A program made the translations under genes and the position numbers. This document shows, in pieces, positions 8,939 through 18,509 of a stretch of 64,000 nt of DNA. The DNA is from Roseburia sp. (GTDB taxonomy: Bacteria > Bacteroidota > Bacteroidia > Bacteroidales > Bacteroidaceae): the NCBI GenBank assembly GCA_023665185.1, contig JAMPEL010000001.1, positions 55,166 to 119,165 of the forward strand. The letters run 5' to 3'. The notes beneath the pieces were generated by a model. The model had not been told where the DNA came from and ran no database searches. It saw only the letters and a program-made list of their open reading frames with translations. Numbering within the stretch: the stretch's first letter is position 1; each line of letters begins with the position of its first letter.

Positions 8939-10078
8939 ATGAAAACTTATCTTGTAACAGGTGCGGCCGGATTTATAGGGGCTAATTATATTAAGTATAT
9001 TCTCGCAAAGCATGATGACATTAAAGTCGTTGTACTTGACGCATTGACTTATGCGGGTAATCTTAAAACTATTTCTAAGGATATAGATGGTGAGAGATGT
9101 GTGTTTGTTCGTGGAAACATCTGTGACGAAGGGTTGGTAAATCAGCTTTTCAAGGATTACCAGTTTGATTTTGTCGTAAACTTTGCAGCAGAAAGTCATG
9201 TAGACCGCAGTATTGAGAATCCTCAATTGTTCCTTCAGACAAATATTCTTGGTACGCAGAATCTGCTTGATGCGGCTCGTAAAGCTTGGGTGACAGGTAA
9301 AGATGCTCAGGGCTATCCGACATGGAGAAGTGATGTGCGCTATCATCAGGTGTCTACTGATGAGGTATACGGCTCGCTTGGAAAGGAAGGATTCTTTACG
9401 GAGAAAACACCGCTTTGTCCTCATAGCCCGTACAGTGCTTCCAAGACAAGTGCTGACATGATTGTAATGGCTTATCGTGATACATACAAAATGCCTGTAA
9501 GTATTACCCGATGCAGCAATAATTATGGACCATATCATTTCCCGGAAAAACTTATTCCGCTGATTATTAACAATATTCTTGAAGGGAAACGTCTTCCTGT
9601 TTATGGAGACGGTTCAAATGTAAGAGACTGGTTGTATGTGGAAGACCATTGTAAAGCCATAGATCTTGTTGTACGTAAAGGACGTGAGGGCGAAGTTTAC
9701 AATGTGGGTGGACACAATGAAAAAACAAATCTTGAGATAGTCAAGTTGACAATAAAGACTATTCATGATCTTATGGAGTCGAATCCTGAGTATCGGAAGG
9801 TATTGAAAAAGCAGGTGAAGGGTGATGATGGTCTGCTTTCTATTGACTGGATTAATGACGACCTTATTACCTTTGTCAAAGACCGTCTTGGTCATGACCA
9901 GCGTTATGCGATTGATCCGACAAAGATAAAGGATGAATTGGGATGGTATCCGGAAACTTGCTTTGCAGAAGGTATTGTAAAGACAATCCGATGGAATCTT
10001 GAAAATCAGGAATGGATTGAGAACGTAACAAGTGGTGATTATCAGAAATATTATGACAATATGTACGGGAAGAAATGA
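8939..10078 (+). CDS. rfbB: dTDP-glucose 4,6-dehydratase
   Basis: This 379-residue short-chain dehydrogenase/reductase makes dTDP-4-keto-6-deoxyglucose for surface sugars such as rhamnose. It has the NAD-binding VTGAAGFIGANY at the N-terminus, the STDEVYGSLG loop, the catalytic YSASK pair, and the substrate-binding NNYGPYHFPEKLIPL and VRDWLYVEDHCKA blocks. An extra segment around residues 270-310 makes it longer than the E. coli enzyme; I believe that is usual in Bacteroidota. An ATG at 8933 is two codons upstream, and the second ATG at 8939 starts directly at the family MKTYLVTG. It stands alone, with its own promoter and terminator, away from other rfb genes. Confidence 0.95.
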   Translation: MKTYLVTGAAGFIGANYIKYILAKHDDIKVVVLDALTYAGNLKTISKDIDGERCVFVRGNICDEGLVNQLFKDYQFDFVVNFAAESHVDRSIENPQLFLQTNILGTQNLLDAARKAWVTGKDAQGYPTWRSDVRYHQVSTDEVYGSLGKEGFFTEKTPLCPHSPYSASKTSADMIVMAYRDTYKMPVSITRCSNNYGPYHFPEKLIPLIINNILEGKRLPVYGDGSNVRDWLYVEDHCKAIDLVVRKGREGEVYNVGGHNEKTNLEIVKLTIKTIHDLMESNPEYRKVLKKQVKGDDGLLSIDWINDDLITFVKDRLGHDQRYAIDPTKIKDELGWYPETCFAEGIVKTIRWNLENQEWIENVTSGDYQKYYDNMYGKK

Positions 10079-10160
10079 CTTTTATTGTACAGTTCTGATA
10101 AATAAACATGGCTTGTTTGCCATATAAAATAAGGTGAAGAATTATCTTTTCTTTGTATTG

Positions 10161-10204
10161 ATGGAATCTTTAGGTCGTAACAGACTTATAGATTCCATTT
10201 TTTT
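10161..10204 (+). terminator. rfbB terminator
   Basis: Perfect 9-bp stem atggaatct (10161-10169) with agattccat (10190-10198), followed by a run of six T (10199-10204). A classical intrinsic terminator on the plus strand. Confidence 0.9.
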
Positions 10205-10462
10205 GAGGAATTCTGGCTATAGGTCTCGTTGAAACGAAACCGCCTGAGTTTAGCAGTCTGGCTGTATTTACGGTTGGTTGCCTCTGTTTGGGATAATCCT
10301 TAGAATCAGGCGGGCTGTTTCTTATTTTCGGCAGTGTGACCTCTAAGTTGTTTTTAAAAGAAGCAATAAACTCCTAATGCTGATACGACATTCATGAATG
10401 TCTGTGTTTCTATTACAGATTTCTTTTTAGTATGTACTATAAAAGTAGGAATGATGTGCAAT

Positions 10463-10607
10463 ATTCTTCAAACCGCATTGTTGTTTTTGTAAACTGCATT
10501 GTTGTTTTGAGTATTTAGTTAGGTAAGAGTGGTTTTCGACAGCCGTCTTATCATATTTGTAGAACTGCATAATTTTTTCTTGCGAGCTGTATGCATTTCT
10601 TAGATTC
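10463..10607 (+). repeat. Dispersed intergenic repeat R2, copy B
   Basis: Shares with the other R2 copies the opening aaaccgcattgttgttttt units, the block cgacagccgtcttatc followed by tgtagaactgc, and the tail ttcttgcgagctgtatgcatt. It has no coding potential. Confidence 0.55.
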
Positions 10608-10680
10608 CATCAAGATGATGGAGCAAACAACGTCCATTCAGGTTGTGTACAGAGGATTTTCTTTAAGATAATGTATAAAA

Positions 10681-10739
10681 CAACCACGGAACTGTAATAT
10701 TGGTGGGATAATTCCACTGATATTACAGTTCCGTGGTTG
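10681..10739 (-). terminator. Strong hairpin terminator downstream of pfkA
   Basis: A perfect 19-bp inverted repeat (10681-10699 with 10721-10739; arms begin caaccacggaactg) with a 21-base loop, 28 bases after the pfkA stop. It is one of the longest stems in the window. It could act in both directions. Confidence 0.85.
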
Positions 10740-10767
10740 AGATTATGTTTTGGTGGTATTTGAAGCC

Positions 10768-11748
10768 TTAAATAGAGATATTGTGCAGAATCTCTATTAA
10801 GTTTCGGTCTATTTGTTTATTGTCGCGTATGGCGCGAGAGAACGGTACATAGACAACCTCCTCGTTGTCTATTCCAATCATTACGTTGCGCAATCCCTTC
10901 ATAAGAGCCTGTATGCTTGCTGCGCCCATACGGCTGGCGATAATGCGGTCATGAGCTGTTGGGTGACCTCCGCGCTGCAAGTGTCCAAGTATTGAAATGC
11001 GTACATCAAGCTCAGGAAACTGATTTTTGACAAGTTCTGCGTAATGCATGGCACCTCCCAATTTCTCGTTGGCTGCAACAAGTACAATGCTGCTTCCTTT
11101 ATTCTTTCGGAAACCGTTTTGTATGAAGTGATTAAGTTGGTCTTCCTCTATCTCTACAGTTGGAACAATCGCCTCTTCACATCCGGAAGCAATAGCACCG
11201 TTCAGTGCGAGAAATCCGGCATCATCACCCATAACCTCAACAAAGAAAAGACGCTCGTGAGATGTAGCGGTGTCACGGATTTTGTCCACTGTTTGCATGA
11301 TTGTATTGAGTGCCGTATCATAACCAATAGTGGTGTCTGTTCCGCAAAGATTATTGTCTATGGTGGCAGGTATGCCTATGCAAGGCACATCATATTCTTG
11401 TGCAAAGATACGTGCCCCGGTGAGAGAGCCGTCACCGCCAATAATAACCAGTGCGTCAATTTCTTCTTTTTGCATGTTCTCAAAAGCGCGTTTACGTCCG
11501 TCTGCTGTGAGGAAATCCTTGCTTGGCGATGATTTCAGTATGGTACCTCCTTGCTGTATTATATTGCTGACGTTCTGTGTCTTGAACTCATGAATCTCGC
11601 CTTCTATAAGTCCCTTATAGCCACGGAAAATAGCCTTTACACGAAGGCCGTTGTATATGGCTGAACGCGTTACAGCACGAATTGCACTATTCATACCCGG
11701 AGCGTCATTGCCGGATGTCACTATTCCTATACATTTGATTTCTGCCAT
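10768..11748 (-). CDS. pfkA: 6-phosphofructokinase
   Basis: This 326-residue enzyme phosphorylates fructose 6-phosphate to the 1,6-bisphosphate in glycolysis. Its features are [17 protein letters not shown] at the N-terminus (family GGDAPGMN, here with Asn), GGDGSLTGA for nucleotide binding, [20 protein letters not shown] with the catalytic Asp, and LGHLQRGG. The glycine in GGDGS points to ATP rather than pyrophosphate as donor. It has its own TAACTTTG promoter box at 11777-11784 and is separated from ispH upstream by a terminator, so it is its own unit. Confidence 0.95.
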   Translation of the reverse strand: MAEIKCIGIVTSGNDAPGMNSAIRAVTRSAIYNGLRVKAIFRGYKGLIEGEIHEFKTQNVSNIIQQGGTILKSSPSKDFLTADGRKRAFENMQKEEIDALVIIGGDGSLTGARIFAQEYDVPCIGIPATIDNNLCGTDTTIGYDTALNTIMQTVDKIRDTATSHERLFFVEVMGDDAGFLALNGAIASGCEEAIVPTVEIEEDQLNHFIQNGFRKNKGSSIVLVAANEKLGGAMHYAELVKNQFPELDVRISILGHLQRGGHPTAHDRIIASRMGAASIQALMKGLRNVMIGIDNEEVVYVPFSRAIRDNKQIDRNLIEILHNISI

Positions 11749-11776
11749 ATATTTATTGTTTATAGAGTGAACTCTG

Positions 11777-11784
11777 CAAAGTTA
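11777..11784 (-). promoter_or_regulatory. -7 box of the pfkA promoter
   Basis: TAACTTTG on the minus strand, 28 bases before the pfkA start codon. No clear TTG -33 box is visible at the usual spacing. Confidence 0.6.
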
Positions 11785-11793
11785 GAAAAATAA

Positions 11794-11821
11794 ATCCACG
11801 GAACAGGACTGCTCCGTGGAT
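11794..11821 (-). terminator. Terminator between ispH and pfkA
   Basis: Perfect 9-bp stem atccacgga (11794-11802) with tccgtggat (11813-11821) around a 10-base loop. On the minus strand it is followed by a T-rich stretch (ttatttttct). It ends the ispH transcript just before the pfkA promoter. Confidence 0.85.
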
Positions 11822-11852
11822 AAATTGACAATATATGCTGATTTTATATAAT

Positions 11853-12725
11853 TTATCCGATATTGAAATGTTGTTGTATGGCGGTTTTGCAGTCTTCCAT
11901 GAGCCATTTAGGGGTGGAAGTCGCACCGCAGATTCCTACAGAAGATATATCAGTGAACCATGAGAAATCTATTTCCGAAGGGTCGTCTATCATTCGGGTA
12001 TTGCTGTTCACCTTACAGCATTCGCTATATAAAACCTTGCCGTTGGAGCTCTTCTTTCCACATACAAACAATATTAAGTCATGCTTTTCTGCAAAAGTAC
12101 GGATGTTTGGCATACGGTTGGCAACCTGTCTGCATATTGTGTCAAACGATTTGAATGTTGCTCCCAGTTGCATGTTCTCGCTGATATACCTTACAATGTT
12201 CCTGAAACCTTCAAGCGACTTTGTAGTTTGCGAATAAAGGCATATATCACGGGTAAAGTCCAGTTTTCGGGCATCCTCAAGATTTTCAATCACAATGGCA
12301 TGTCCTTCTGTCTGCCCTACCAGTCCTACCACCTCGGCATGACCCAGTTTTCCGTATATGACAATCTGCATTTTGTGTTCTGTGTCAGCGTCATAATCTG
12401 CTTTTATCCGTTTCTGCAAATTCAAAACAACTGGACAAGTAGCATCGATGATGCTTATGTGTTGTTTTGCCGCTATCTGATATGTTTGGGGAGGTTCGCC
12501 GTGGGCACGCAATAGTATCTTGGAATTTCGGATGCTGTCCAAATCACAATGTTCGACAGTGACAAGTCCAAGATTCTTGAGACGTTCACACTCGCGTCCG
12601 TTATGTACAATGTCTCCCAGACAATAGAGCTTTTCGCCGGATGAGAGTTCCTCTTCTGCTTTACGGATTGCCGTGGTTACTCCAAAGCAAAACCCGGAAC
12701 CGTTGTCTATCTCGATGTCAAGCAT
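11853..12725 (-). CDS. ispH: 4-hydroxy-3-methylbut-2-enyl diphosphate reductase (IspH/LytB)
   Basis: This 290-residue iron-sulfur enzyme carries out the last step of the non-mevalonate isoprenoid pathway, giving IPP and DMAPP. The three cluster cysteines are visible: Cys13 in GSGFCFGV, Cys97 in DATCPVV and Cys198 in DTICRQVANR. The substrate His in RAHGEPP and the late GATSTPKW motif (family SxS/T-P) are also present. It is transcribed after cmk, 60 bases apart, at the end of the DUF1573-meaB-porQ-cmk-ispH run. Confidence 0.95.
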   Translation of the reverse strand: MLDIEIDNGSGFCFGVTTAIRKAEEELSSGEKLYCLGDIVHNGRECERLKNLGLVTVEHCDLDSIRNSKILLRAHGEPPQTYQIAAKQHISIIDATCPVVLNLQKRIKADYDADTEHKMQIVIYGKLGHAEVVGLVGQTEGHAIVIENLEDARKLDFTRDICLYSQTTKSLEGFRNIVRYISENMQLGATFKSFDTICRQVANRMPNIRTFAEKHDLILFVCGKKSSNGKVLYSECCKVNSNTRMIDDPSEIDFSWFTDISSVGICGATSTPKWLMEDCKTAIQQHFNIG

Positions 12726-12785
12726 ACAAACATTCTTTTTATATTGTCAAAATCAATAGCCCAAAATCAAAGACTGTTGTGGTTT

Positions 12786-13490
12786 TTATTTATTTTCTGT
12801 TCGTTCCTCAAACTTGTTTATGAGCCATTGCTTCTGTTCCTCGATAGTCATGTGGCTGTTGTCAAGCACCAATGCGTCGTCTGCTTGGCGCAGCGGACTT
12901 ACAGCACGGTGCTGGTCTATATCATCGCGTTCTTTGACATTCTTGATGATGTCATCCATCCTCACGTCCTTTTCTCCTTTGGCAATCAATTCGTCATAAC
13001 GGCGCTTGGCACGAATCTCAGCCGAAGCCTTTACGAAAATCTTTAATTCAGCATCTGGGAATACCGTTGTGCCTATATCACGTCCGTCCATGACAATGCC
13101 CTTCTCTTTGCCCATCTCCTGCTGTTGAAGTGTCAGAGCTTCCCGTACAAATGGCAGTGCGGCAATCGGACTTACGCGTTCTGAGACACGCATCTGTCTT
13201 ATCTCCTTTTCTACAATCTTTCCATTGAGACAAGTCTGCGGGCTTTGTGTCTTCTCGTCAAGAATGAAAGATATTCTAACCTTGCCTTCTTTTACGTCCG
13301 ACTCCAAACGGGCTTCATTAATATGACCGTCACCGGAGATAAGTCCGTTTTCAAGTGCATAGAATGTAACAGCCCTATACATTGCCCCGCTGTCTATATA
13401 AATATAACCGATTGTTTTTGCCAAATCTTTTGCCATCGTACTCTTTCCGCACGATGAGAATCCGTCGATTGCTATGGTAATTCGTTTCAT
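12786..13490 (-). CDS. cmk: Cytidylate kinase
   Basis: This 234-residue kinase phosphorylates CMP and dCMP. It has the P-loop [10 protein letters not shown] at residues 9-18, [15 protein letters not shown] for nucleotide monophosphate binding, [20 protein letters not shown], and the Arg-rich lid KRRYDEL. It is followed by ispH and preceded by porQ on the minus strand. The clustering of cmk and ispH is common in bacteria. Confidence 0.95.
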   Translation of the reverse strand: MKRITIAIDGFSSCGKSTMAKDLAKTIGYIYIDSGAMYRAVTFYALENGLISGDGHINEARLESDVKEGKVRISFILDEKTQSPQTCLNGKIVEKEIRQMRVSERVSPIAALPFVREALTLQQQEMGKEKGIVMDGRDIGTTVFPDAELKIFVKASAEIRAKRRYDELIAKGEKDVRMDDIIKNVKERDDIDQHRAVSPLRQADDALVLDNSHMTIEEQKQWLINKFEERTENK

Positions 13491-13547
13491 TATTATTCTA
13501 TTTTATATACTTATGTTTTTTCTGACGAGCTAAATATTGTCTTATAT

Positions 13548-14525
13548 TTATAATGAGAAAGAAGCGTTGACCATTACAGAAGATGCCGCGATATGATATT
13601 TTCCATATGCCACACCTATTTTGAATTTCTTTATGGTCAAGCCTCCGCCGAGTGAGAAACCAGCCCAATGGCTGCTGTCATTGACTTTCATTTCATGTGC
13701 TCTGCGAAAATTGTATCCAACGGCGAGCCATGTGGATGAGGAAGGAAATATGTCCGCGCCTAATGATATATGGTTGATAAAACGTTTTCCGAAACTTAAT
13801 TCCTCGCCAGATGAGCTGTAGAAATAGTCATTGCTCCAATGGGTCAGGTCTGACACTGTGATAGAGACCCGTATGGGAGCATTTGCAAAATCTTTGCTTA
13901 TTCCAAAAGCCAGATTGAAAGGCAGGCTCTCAGATTCTTCTTGCAAGGCATCCACCTGACCGCCAAGATTCTGCGCGACCAATCCCAAAGACAATCCTCT
14001 GTCCTCATCGAAATAGTTTATTCCGAGGTCAACCCCCAAACCCACGGAAGAAAAATCCCCGTAGTTGGATAAGAGTATTTTGCCTGTTACAGCTCCTGAC
14101 CATCTGTCGTTGAACAAATAAGCATACGAGCCTTGCAAACCGATGTCGCTTGCTGAAAATGTACCGTATTCCTCGCCTTCGGATGATGTTTCCGTGAAAT
14201 CGCCGTAACTCAAAACCTGTGCGCCTACAGCCCAAGTGCCACGCTCGCCCACTTGTTTGGCAAAGCCCGCGCTCAGTTTACTCGTACTCGAAATGTATGA
14301 CATGTAGTTAAAGTTCAATGTTTTGTCAGTCACATTGGTGAGCAACGCCGGATTTGAAAACATCAGTGTGATGTCGTCTTCTATTATAGACACATTGTTT
14401 CCTCCGAGAGCTGCCGAGTGGGCAGAGGTCGGAATCTTCAGAAATTCGTAAGCCGAACTGCCTTCCTGTGCAATGCCGGCAAGCGAAAACATCAGTACAC
14501 AAAATGTCAATACAGTTTTCTTCAT
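13548..14525 (-). CDS. porQ: PorQ-like outer-membrane beta-barrel protein
   Basis: This 325-residue protein has a signal peptide (residues 1-19, ending GIAQ) and resembles PorQ of the type IX secretion system, a PorV/FadL-like outer-membrane barrel. Family-like features are SAYEFLKIPTSAHSAALGG, FSNPALL, and alternating hydrophobic strands to the C-terminal SFSL. No other type IX secretion genes are in the window. Its position between meaB and cmk suggests that it is kept as a housekeeping gene. I am confident of the family, less so that it works in a type IX system in this organism. Confidence 0.8.
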   Translation of the reverse strand: MKKTVLTFCVLMFSLAGIAQEGSSAYEFLKIPTSAHSAALGGNNVSIIEDDITLMFSNPALLTNVTDKTLNFNYMSYISSTSKLSAGFAKQVGERGTWAVGAQVLSYGDFTETSSEGEEYGTFSASDIGLQGSYAYLFNDRWSGAVTGKILLSNYGDFSSVGLGVDLGINYFDEDRGLSLGLVAQNLGGQVDALQEESESLPFNLAFGISKDFANAPIRVSITVSDLTHWSNDYFYSSSGEELSFGKRFINHISLGADIFPSSSTWLAVGYNFRRAHEMKVNDSSHWAGFSLGGGLTIKKFKIGVAYGKYHIAASSVMVNASFSL

Positions 14526-14589
14526 ATATAAATATTGTAAGGACCGGATGGTTTGTATTTAGCCATAATGGGATTGTCATTTTCCGGCT

Positions 14590-15696
14590 CTATTTCTTTC
14601 TTATCTGTTCATAATAGGCATCCAGCAGATGTTTTGCTGCGACAAAAGAAGTAACCCTTCCGTCCAGTACCTGTTCTGATAAAGTGCCAAGCATGTCCTT
14701 TACCGTTGGATTGTAATAGAAATCATTGCGTAAATGTTCGTTTATGCTTTCATACATCCAATATTTCGACTGTTCGTTTCTGCGGTATTGGAAGTATCCG
14801 TTCTTTTTCACCTCATCGATGTAGTCGAAAATCATTTTCAGCACTTCGTCAATGCCTATCTCGTAGAAACCTGAGTAGCAAAGCACTTTGGGCAACACAC
14901 CACTTTCCGGTTTGGGAAACAGGTGCAATGCGTTGCGGAAATGGGTGGCGGCAAGCTGGGCTTTGTCTATATTGCTGCCATCGGCTTTGTTTATGACAAT
15001 GCCGTCTGCAATTTCCATGATGCCGCGCTTGATTCCCTGAAGCTCATCTCCAGTGCCCGCCAATTGTATGAGCAGGAAAAAGTCCACCATCGAATGACAT
15101 GCCGTTTCGCTCTGTCCGACACCGACTGTCTCTACAAATATATTGTCGTATCCGGCAGCCTCACAAAGAATGATTGTTTCTCTTGTTTTCCGTGCCACAC
15201 CTCCCAAAGAGCCTGCTGTCGGGCTGGGACGGATAAATGATTTGGGATGGACTGCCAGTTTTTCCATTCTTGTTTTGTCACCAAGAATACTGCCTTTTGT
15301 CTTTTCCGAACTTGGGTCAATAGCAAGGACTGCCAGTTTTCCGCCATAATTCTCAAGCAGGTGCATTCCAAATGCGTCAATGGAGGTGCTTTTACCGGCG
15401 CCTGGTACACCGCTGATGCCCACTCGGATGGAATTGCCAGAGTAAGGCAGGCATTTTTCTATAACCTCTTGTGCCAGCACTTGATGCTCAGGCAACACAC
15501 TTTCAACGAGCGTGACAGCCTGACTCAATATTGAAACATCACCTTTGATGATTCCTTCAGCATATTCACCGGCAGAAAGAAGTTTGGCTCTTTTCTTTCT
15601 GAACCTGCTGAGATAAGGATTTACTATTGCCGGTTGAGCCACTCCGCTGTTTACTGTAAGCCCTTTATATTCTTCACTGTTTTCCGGATGTTCCAT
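14590..15696 (-). CDS. meaB: Methylmalonyl-CoA mutase-associated GTPase MeaB (ArgK family)
   Basis: This 368-residue G3E-family GTPase gates B12 cofactor loading and protects methylmalonyl-CoA mutase. It has Walker A GISGVPGAGKST, the Mg-binding DPSS and ETVGVGQSE motifs, and the NKADG base-recognition motif. The C-terminal arm for dimerisation is present. It serves the mutase encoded by mutA-mutB, which lies about 42 kb away in this window. It precedes porQ by 64 bases on the same strand. Confidence 0.93.
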   Translation of the reverse strand: MEHPENSEEYKGLTVNSGVAQPAIVNPYLSRFRKKRAKLLSAGEYAEGIIKGDVSILSQAVTLVESVLPEHQVLAQEVIEKCLPYSGNSIRVGISGVPGAGKSTSIDAFGMHLLENYGGKLAVLAIDPSSEKTKGSILGDKTRMEKLAVHPKSFIRPSPTAGSLGGVARKTRETIILCEAAGYDNIFVETVGVGQSETACHSMVDFFLLIQLAGTGDELQGIKRGIMEIADGIVINKADGSNIDKAQLAATHFRNALHLFPKPESGVLPKVLCYSGFYEIGIDEVLKMIFDYIDEVKKNGYFQYRRNEQSKYWMYESINEHLRNDFYYNPTVKDMLGTLSEQVLDGRVTSFVAAKHLLDAYYEQIRKK

Positions 15697-15856
15697 TTTT
15701 TTTCTGATTTATATTGTACACATTCTTTTGCGAAGATACGTATTTCTTTCTGCTTTTTTAGAAAAGCCTGTCCGAAAACATACTACAATTGCACGCAAAT
15801 GGCAGTTCTGATGGTAGCCTTTGCAATATCAAAGATGTTGCTCCTTTATAGATGCC

Positions 15857-16918
15857 CTATTCGTATTTTATGTTTATCGTGGCTTTAGGGTGTGCAGGAT
15901 CATTGGTTATGATAAGTACGCGAGGTTGGTTCTTGGATACATGGAGATATTTGGCATGAAGTACAACCTTCATGGTAATGCTCTCCCCGCTTACCAGTTC
16001 TCTGCGTGGCAGACTTACGGATAATGCCTGATTGAACACTTGTATGGCATTAAGTTTCAATACTCCTTTGCCATTGTTGGTTATCTTGATTTTTCCTGTC
16101 AGCTTTGACTTGTTACCCAATTTGCCCATGTCGAGTTCTGTTGCTGAAACGGAGAAATCGGGTTTTATTGTTGTATTGTCCGATTGTGAGAACTCCGGCA
16201 GGAGCACAGCCGATACGGCAATCTCGTTGTCGCTTCCTACCTTGTCGCCTGAGAACCGTGACAAATAGATGGAAGTCTGGTTCAGTCCCATATTCACAAG
16301 TTTGTCGCCGTGCAGTATCAATTCTATTGTTCCCCGTCTGCCTCTGGCAAGCATGACGGGCTTTGCCTCGGCTGTGATATAAGGCGGAAGATGCATTAGC
16401 TGTGGGGTATATACCTCTTGACCATCGTTGAGGATTTCAAGACTGAAACGGACTGAATCTCCGGCATTGGCATCTGGAAACTCCACATTGTTTGTATTCA
16501 GGCATATATCTCCTATGCGGAAAGGATATATATCAGTTATAGACACATGGTCTCCGGTAGTGACAAGTCCTTTCATGCGAAGCCTTATCGGCTTTTCCGC
16601 TGCATTTGTATGCACCTCTATTATGCGGTCAAACCGTCCGAGGAGCTTTGCATCGTATGTGACAGATATTTCTCCTTCCTCGCCCTTGTTTATTTCTCCT
16701 TTAGTCCATTCCGGTTGCAAGCATCCGCATCCCGCATCCACTTCGTTGATTATGAGCGGAGTGCGTTCCTTGTTTGTAAACTTGAATGTGGCTGTGACCG
16801 GCTTGTGCCATAGCGTAGACCCTGTTGTTATCGTAGTGTTGGCAAACGATATTTTCTGTGCGCATACATTTGCTCCCATCATAACAAATACAAGCGACAA
16901 TATATATATTCGTATCAT
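15857..16918 (-). CDS. DUF1573-containing exported protein
   Basis: This 353-residue exported protein has a signal peptide (MIRIYILSLVFVMMGANVCAQ, cleaved near residue 21), then a DUF1573 domain (TATFKFTNKERTPLIINEVDAGCGC around residues 35-65). The Cys-Gly-Cys there is typical of the family. A second domain of the same kind is near residues 240-340 (GKIKITNNGKGVLKLNAI). DUF1573 proteins are common in Bacteroidota; their function is unknown, and a periplasmic role is inferred. The open frame extends upstream to 17122, but the signal peptide fixes the start at 16918. A TATCTTTG box (minus strand, 16947-16954) supports this. Confidence 0.85.
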   Translation of the reverse strand: MIRIYILSLVFVMMGANVCAQKISFANTTITTGSTLWHKPVTATFKFTNKERTPLIINEVDAGCGCLQPEWTKGEINKGEEGEISVTYDAKLLGRFDRIIEVHTNAAEKPIRLRMKGLVTTGDHVSITDIYPFRIGDICLNTNNVEFPDANAGDSVRFSLEILNDGQEVYTPQLMHLPPYITAEAKPVMLARGRRGTIELILHGDKLVNMGLNQTSIYLSRFSGDKVGSDNEIAVSAVLLPEFSQSDNTTIKPDFSVSATELDMGKLGNKSKLTGKIKITNNGKGVLKLNAIQVFNQALSVSLPRRELVSGESITMKVVLHAKYLHVSKNQPRVLIITNDPAHPKATINIKYE

Positions 16919-16946
16919 TGTGTGAAGATTTTCGTTGTTGACAAGA

Positions 16947-16975
16947 CAAAGATATGAAGATTTTCTATTACTTTG
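16947..16975. promoter_or_regulatory. Divergent promoter region, DUF1573 gene and symporter gene
   Basis: On the minus strand TATCTTTG (16954 to 16947) is a consensus -7 box 28 bases before the DUF1573 start. On the plus strand TTACTTTG (16968-16975), one mismatch from the consensus, lies 22 bases before the symporter start. Neither has a clear -33 box. Confidence 0.55.
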
Positions 16976-16997
16976 CACATTATTCCCGTAACATTTA

Positions 16998-18458
16998 ATG
17001 ATTATGCCATTACTTTCAGACATTTTGACTAACTCTGCAAGCAAAGCATTGGACATCCTCAATGCTGCCAACGATTTTCTTTGGACATATATTGTCATCA
17101 CATTTCTTGTTGTTTGCGCCATCTACTTCACTTTCCGCACAAAAGGTATGCAGTTCCGTATGCTTGGCGATATGCTCCGGATTATGTGCGGCAGGGATAA
17201 AAAGGCGGACAGTGCCTCTTGTGGACAATCTTCTTGCAGACAGTCGGAGATAGGCTCGTTTCAGGCTTTTGCCGTGTCATTGTCGAGTAGAGTAGGAACA
17301 GGCAATCTTGCAGGTGTGGCTTCTGCCATATTCATAGGCGGCCCTGGTGCCGTGTTCTGGATGTGGGTCATGGCTCTGTTGGGAGCGGCAACGGCCTTTG
17401 TCGAAGCCACTCTTGCACAGCTTTACAAGAAGAAAGGGGAAGATTCCTATTATGGCGGTCCGGCATATTATATGCAGACCGGGCTTCACAAACGTTGGAT
17501 GGGCATTGTGTTTTCCATTCTCATCACTGTCACTTTCGGTATGGCGAACCAAACAGTGCAGAGCACCACGCTTTGCGATGCTTTGTCCGACTCTTTCGGT
17601 ATCGACAAGGCACTGGTGGGCATTGTAATAACTGCTTGCACACTGGTCATTATCTTCGGAGGAATCAAGCGTATTTCCCATTTCGCAAGTATTGTAGTGC
17701 CTTTCATGGCTGTCGGTTATATCCTTCTTGCCGTTTATGTGGTTCTGACAAACGTGGCAGTCATCCCTGAAGTCCTCAAACTCATATTCAGCCATGCTTT
17801 CGGTATGGAACAAGCTGCGGGAGGTATGGTCGGCGCGGCAGTCATGCAAGGTGTGAAACGCGGACTTTTCAGTAATGAGGCGGGAGAAGGCTCTGCGCCC
17901 AATGCCGCCGCGATAGCCGAGACGTCCCATCCTGCCAAGCAAGGACTTTTGCAGGCCCTTGGTGTGTTTACCGATACGCTTGTCATCTGCACCTGCACCG
18001 CTTTCATTGTCATCATATCCGGACTCTATCACAGTGGTGCCGACGGTATCATCCTCACTACTCAGGCAATGGAAAAGGAATTGGGTCCTGTAGGGCGGTA
18101 TTTCATTACGGCTGCCATTTTTCTGTTTGCTTACAGCACCATTATTGCCAATTATTTCTATGGTGAGACCAATATCCGTTTTATCACCCGTAAGCGTTGG
18201 GCTGTCAATGTGTTCCGGGTGATTACTGGCGGTGTGGTGATGCTTGGCTCGTTGGTGGCTTTGCAAACAGCGTGGAGCCTTGTTGATATTGTCATGGGAC
18301 TTATGACCCTTTTCAACCTGACTGCCATACTGTTGCTCTCCAGCAAGGCATTCCGCCTGCTTGAAAATTATATAGAACAGAAAAAGAAAGGCAAAGAGCC
18401 TGTGTTCCGGAAAACGATGATGCCGGATATTGCTGACGACATTGAATGCTGGGACTGA
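16998..18458 (+). CDS. AGCS-family alanine/glycine:sodium symporter
   Basis: This 486-residue inner-membrane transporter has about eleven membrane segments and takes up alanine or glycine with sodium. The AGCS signature is clear: SSRVGTGNLAGVASAI, then GGPGAVFWMWVMALLGAATAFVEATLAQ, and GVKRGLFSNEAGEGSAPNAAAIAET in the middle. The exact substrate cannot be read from sequence. A second ATG two codons in (17004) is an equally possible start. folA follows 51 bases later and may be in the same transcript. Confidence 0.92.
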   Translation: MIMPLLSDILTNSASKALDILNAANDFLWTYIVITFLVVCAIYFTFRTKGMQFRMLGDMLRIMCGRDKKADSASCGQSSCRQSEIGSFQAFAVSLSSRVGTGNLAGVASAIFIGGPGAVFWMWVMALLGAATAFVEATLAQLYKKKGEDSYYGGPAYYMQTGLHKRWMGIVFSILITVTFGMANQTVQSTTLCDALSDSFGIDKALVGIVITACTLVIIFGGIKRISHFASIVVPFMAVGYILLAVYVVLTNVAVIPEVLKLIFSHAFGMEQAAGGMVGAAVMQGVKRGLFSNEAGEGSAPNAAAIAETSHPAKQGLLQALGVFTDTLVICTCTAFIVIISGLYHSGADGIILTTQAMEKELGPVGRYFITAAIFLFAYSTIIANYFYGETNIRFITRKRWAVNVFRVITGGVVMLGSLVALQTAWSLVDIVMGLMTLFNLTAILLLSSKAFRLLENYIEQKKKGKEPVFRKTMMPDIADDIECWD

Positions 18459-18509
18459 ACGGGCGCGTCCTCTGTCTTGCTTTTTTGAAAGAACAAATAC
18501 TCTAATAAT

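Larger units (their letters stand above)
10079..10767. other. Convergent intergenic region between rfbB and pfkA
   Basis: This 689-base non-coding stretch contains the rfbB terminator (10161-10204), an 8-bp inverted repeat ccgcctga/tcaggcgg (10240-10247 and 10306-10313) of unknown role, copy B of repeat R2, and the pfkA terminator (10681-10739). I see no open frame that looks like a gene. Confidence 0.7.

Noticed and set aside
17016-18266. Large minus-strand frames opposite the symporter gene
   Set aside because: His/Asp-rich shadow of a membrane-protein gene; no domains.
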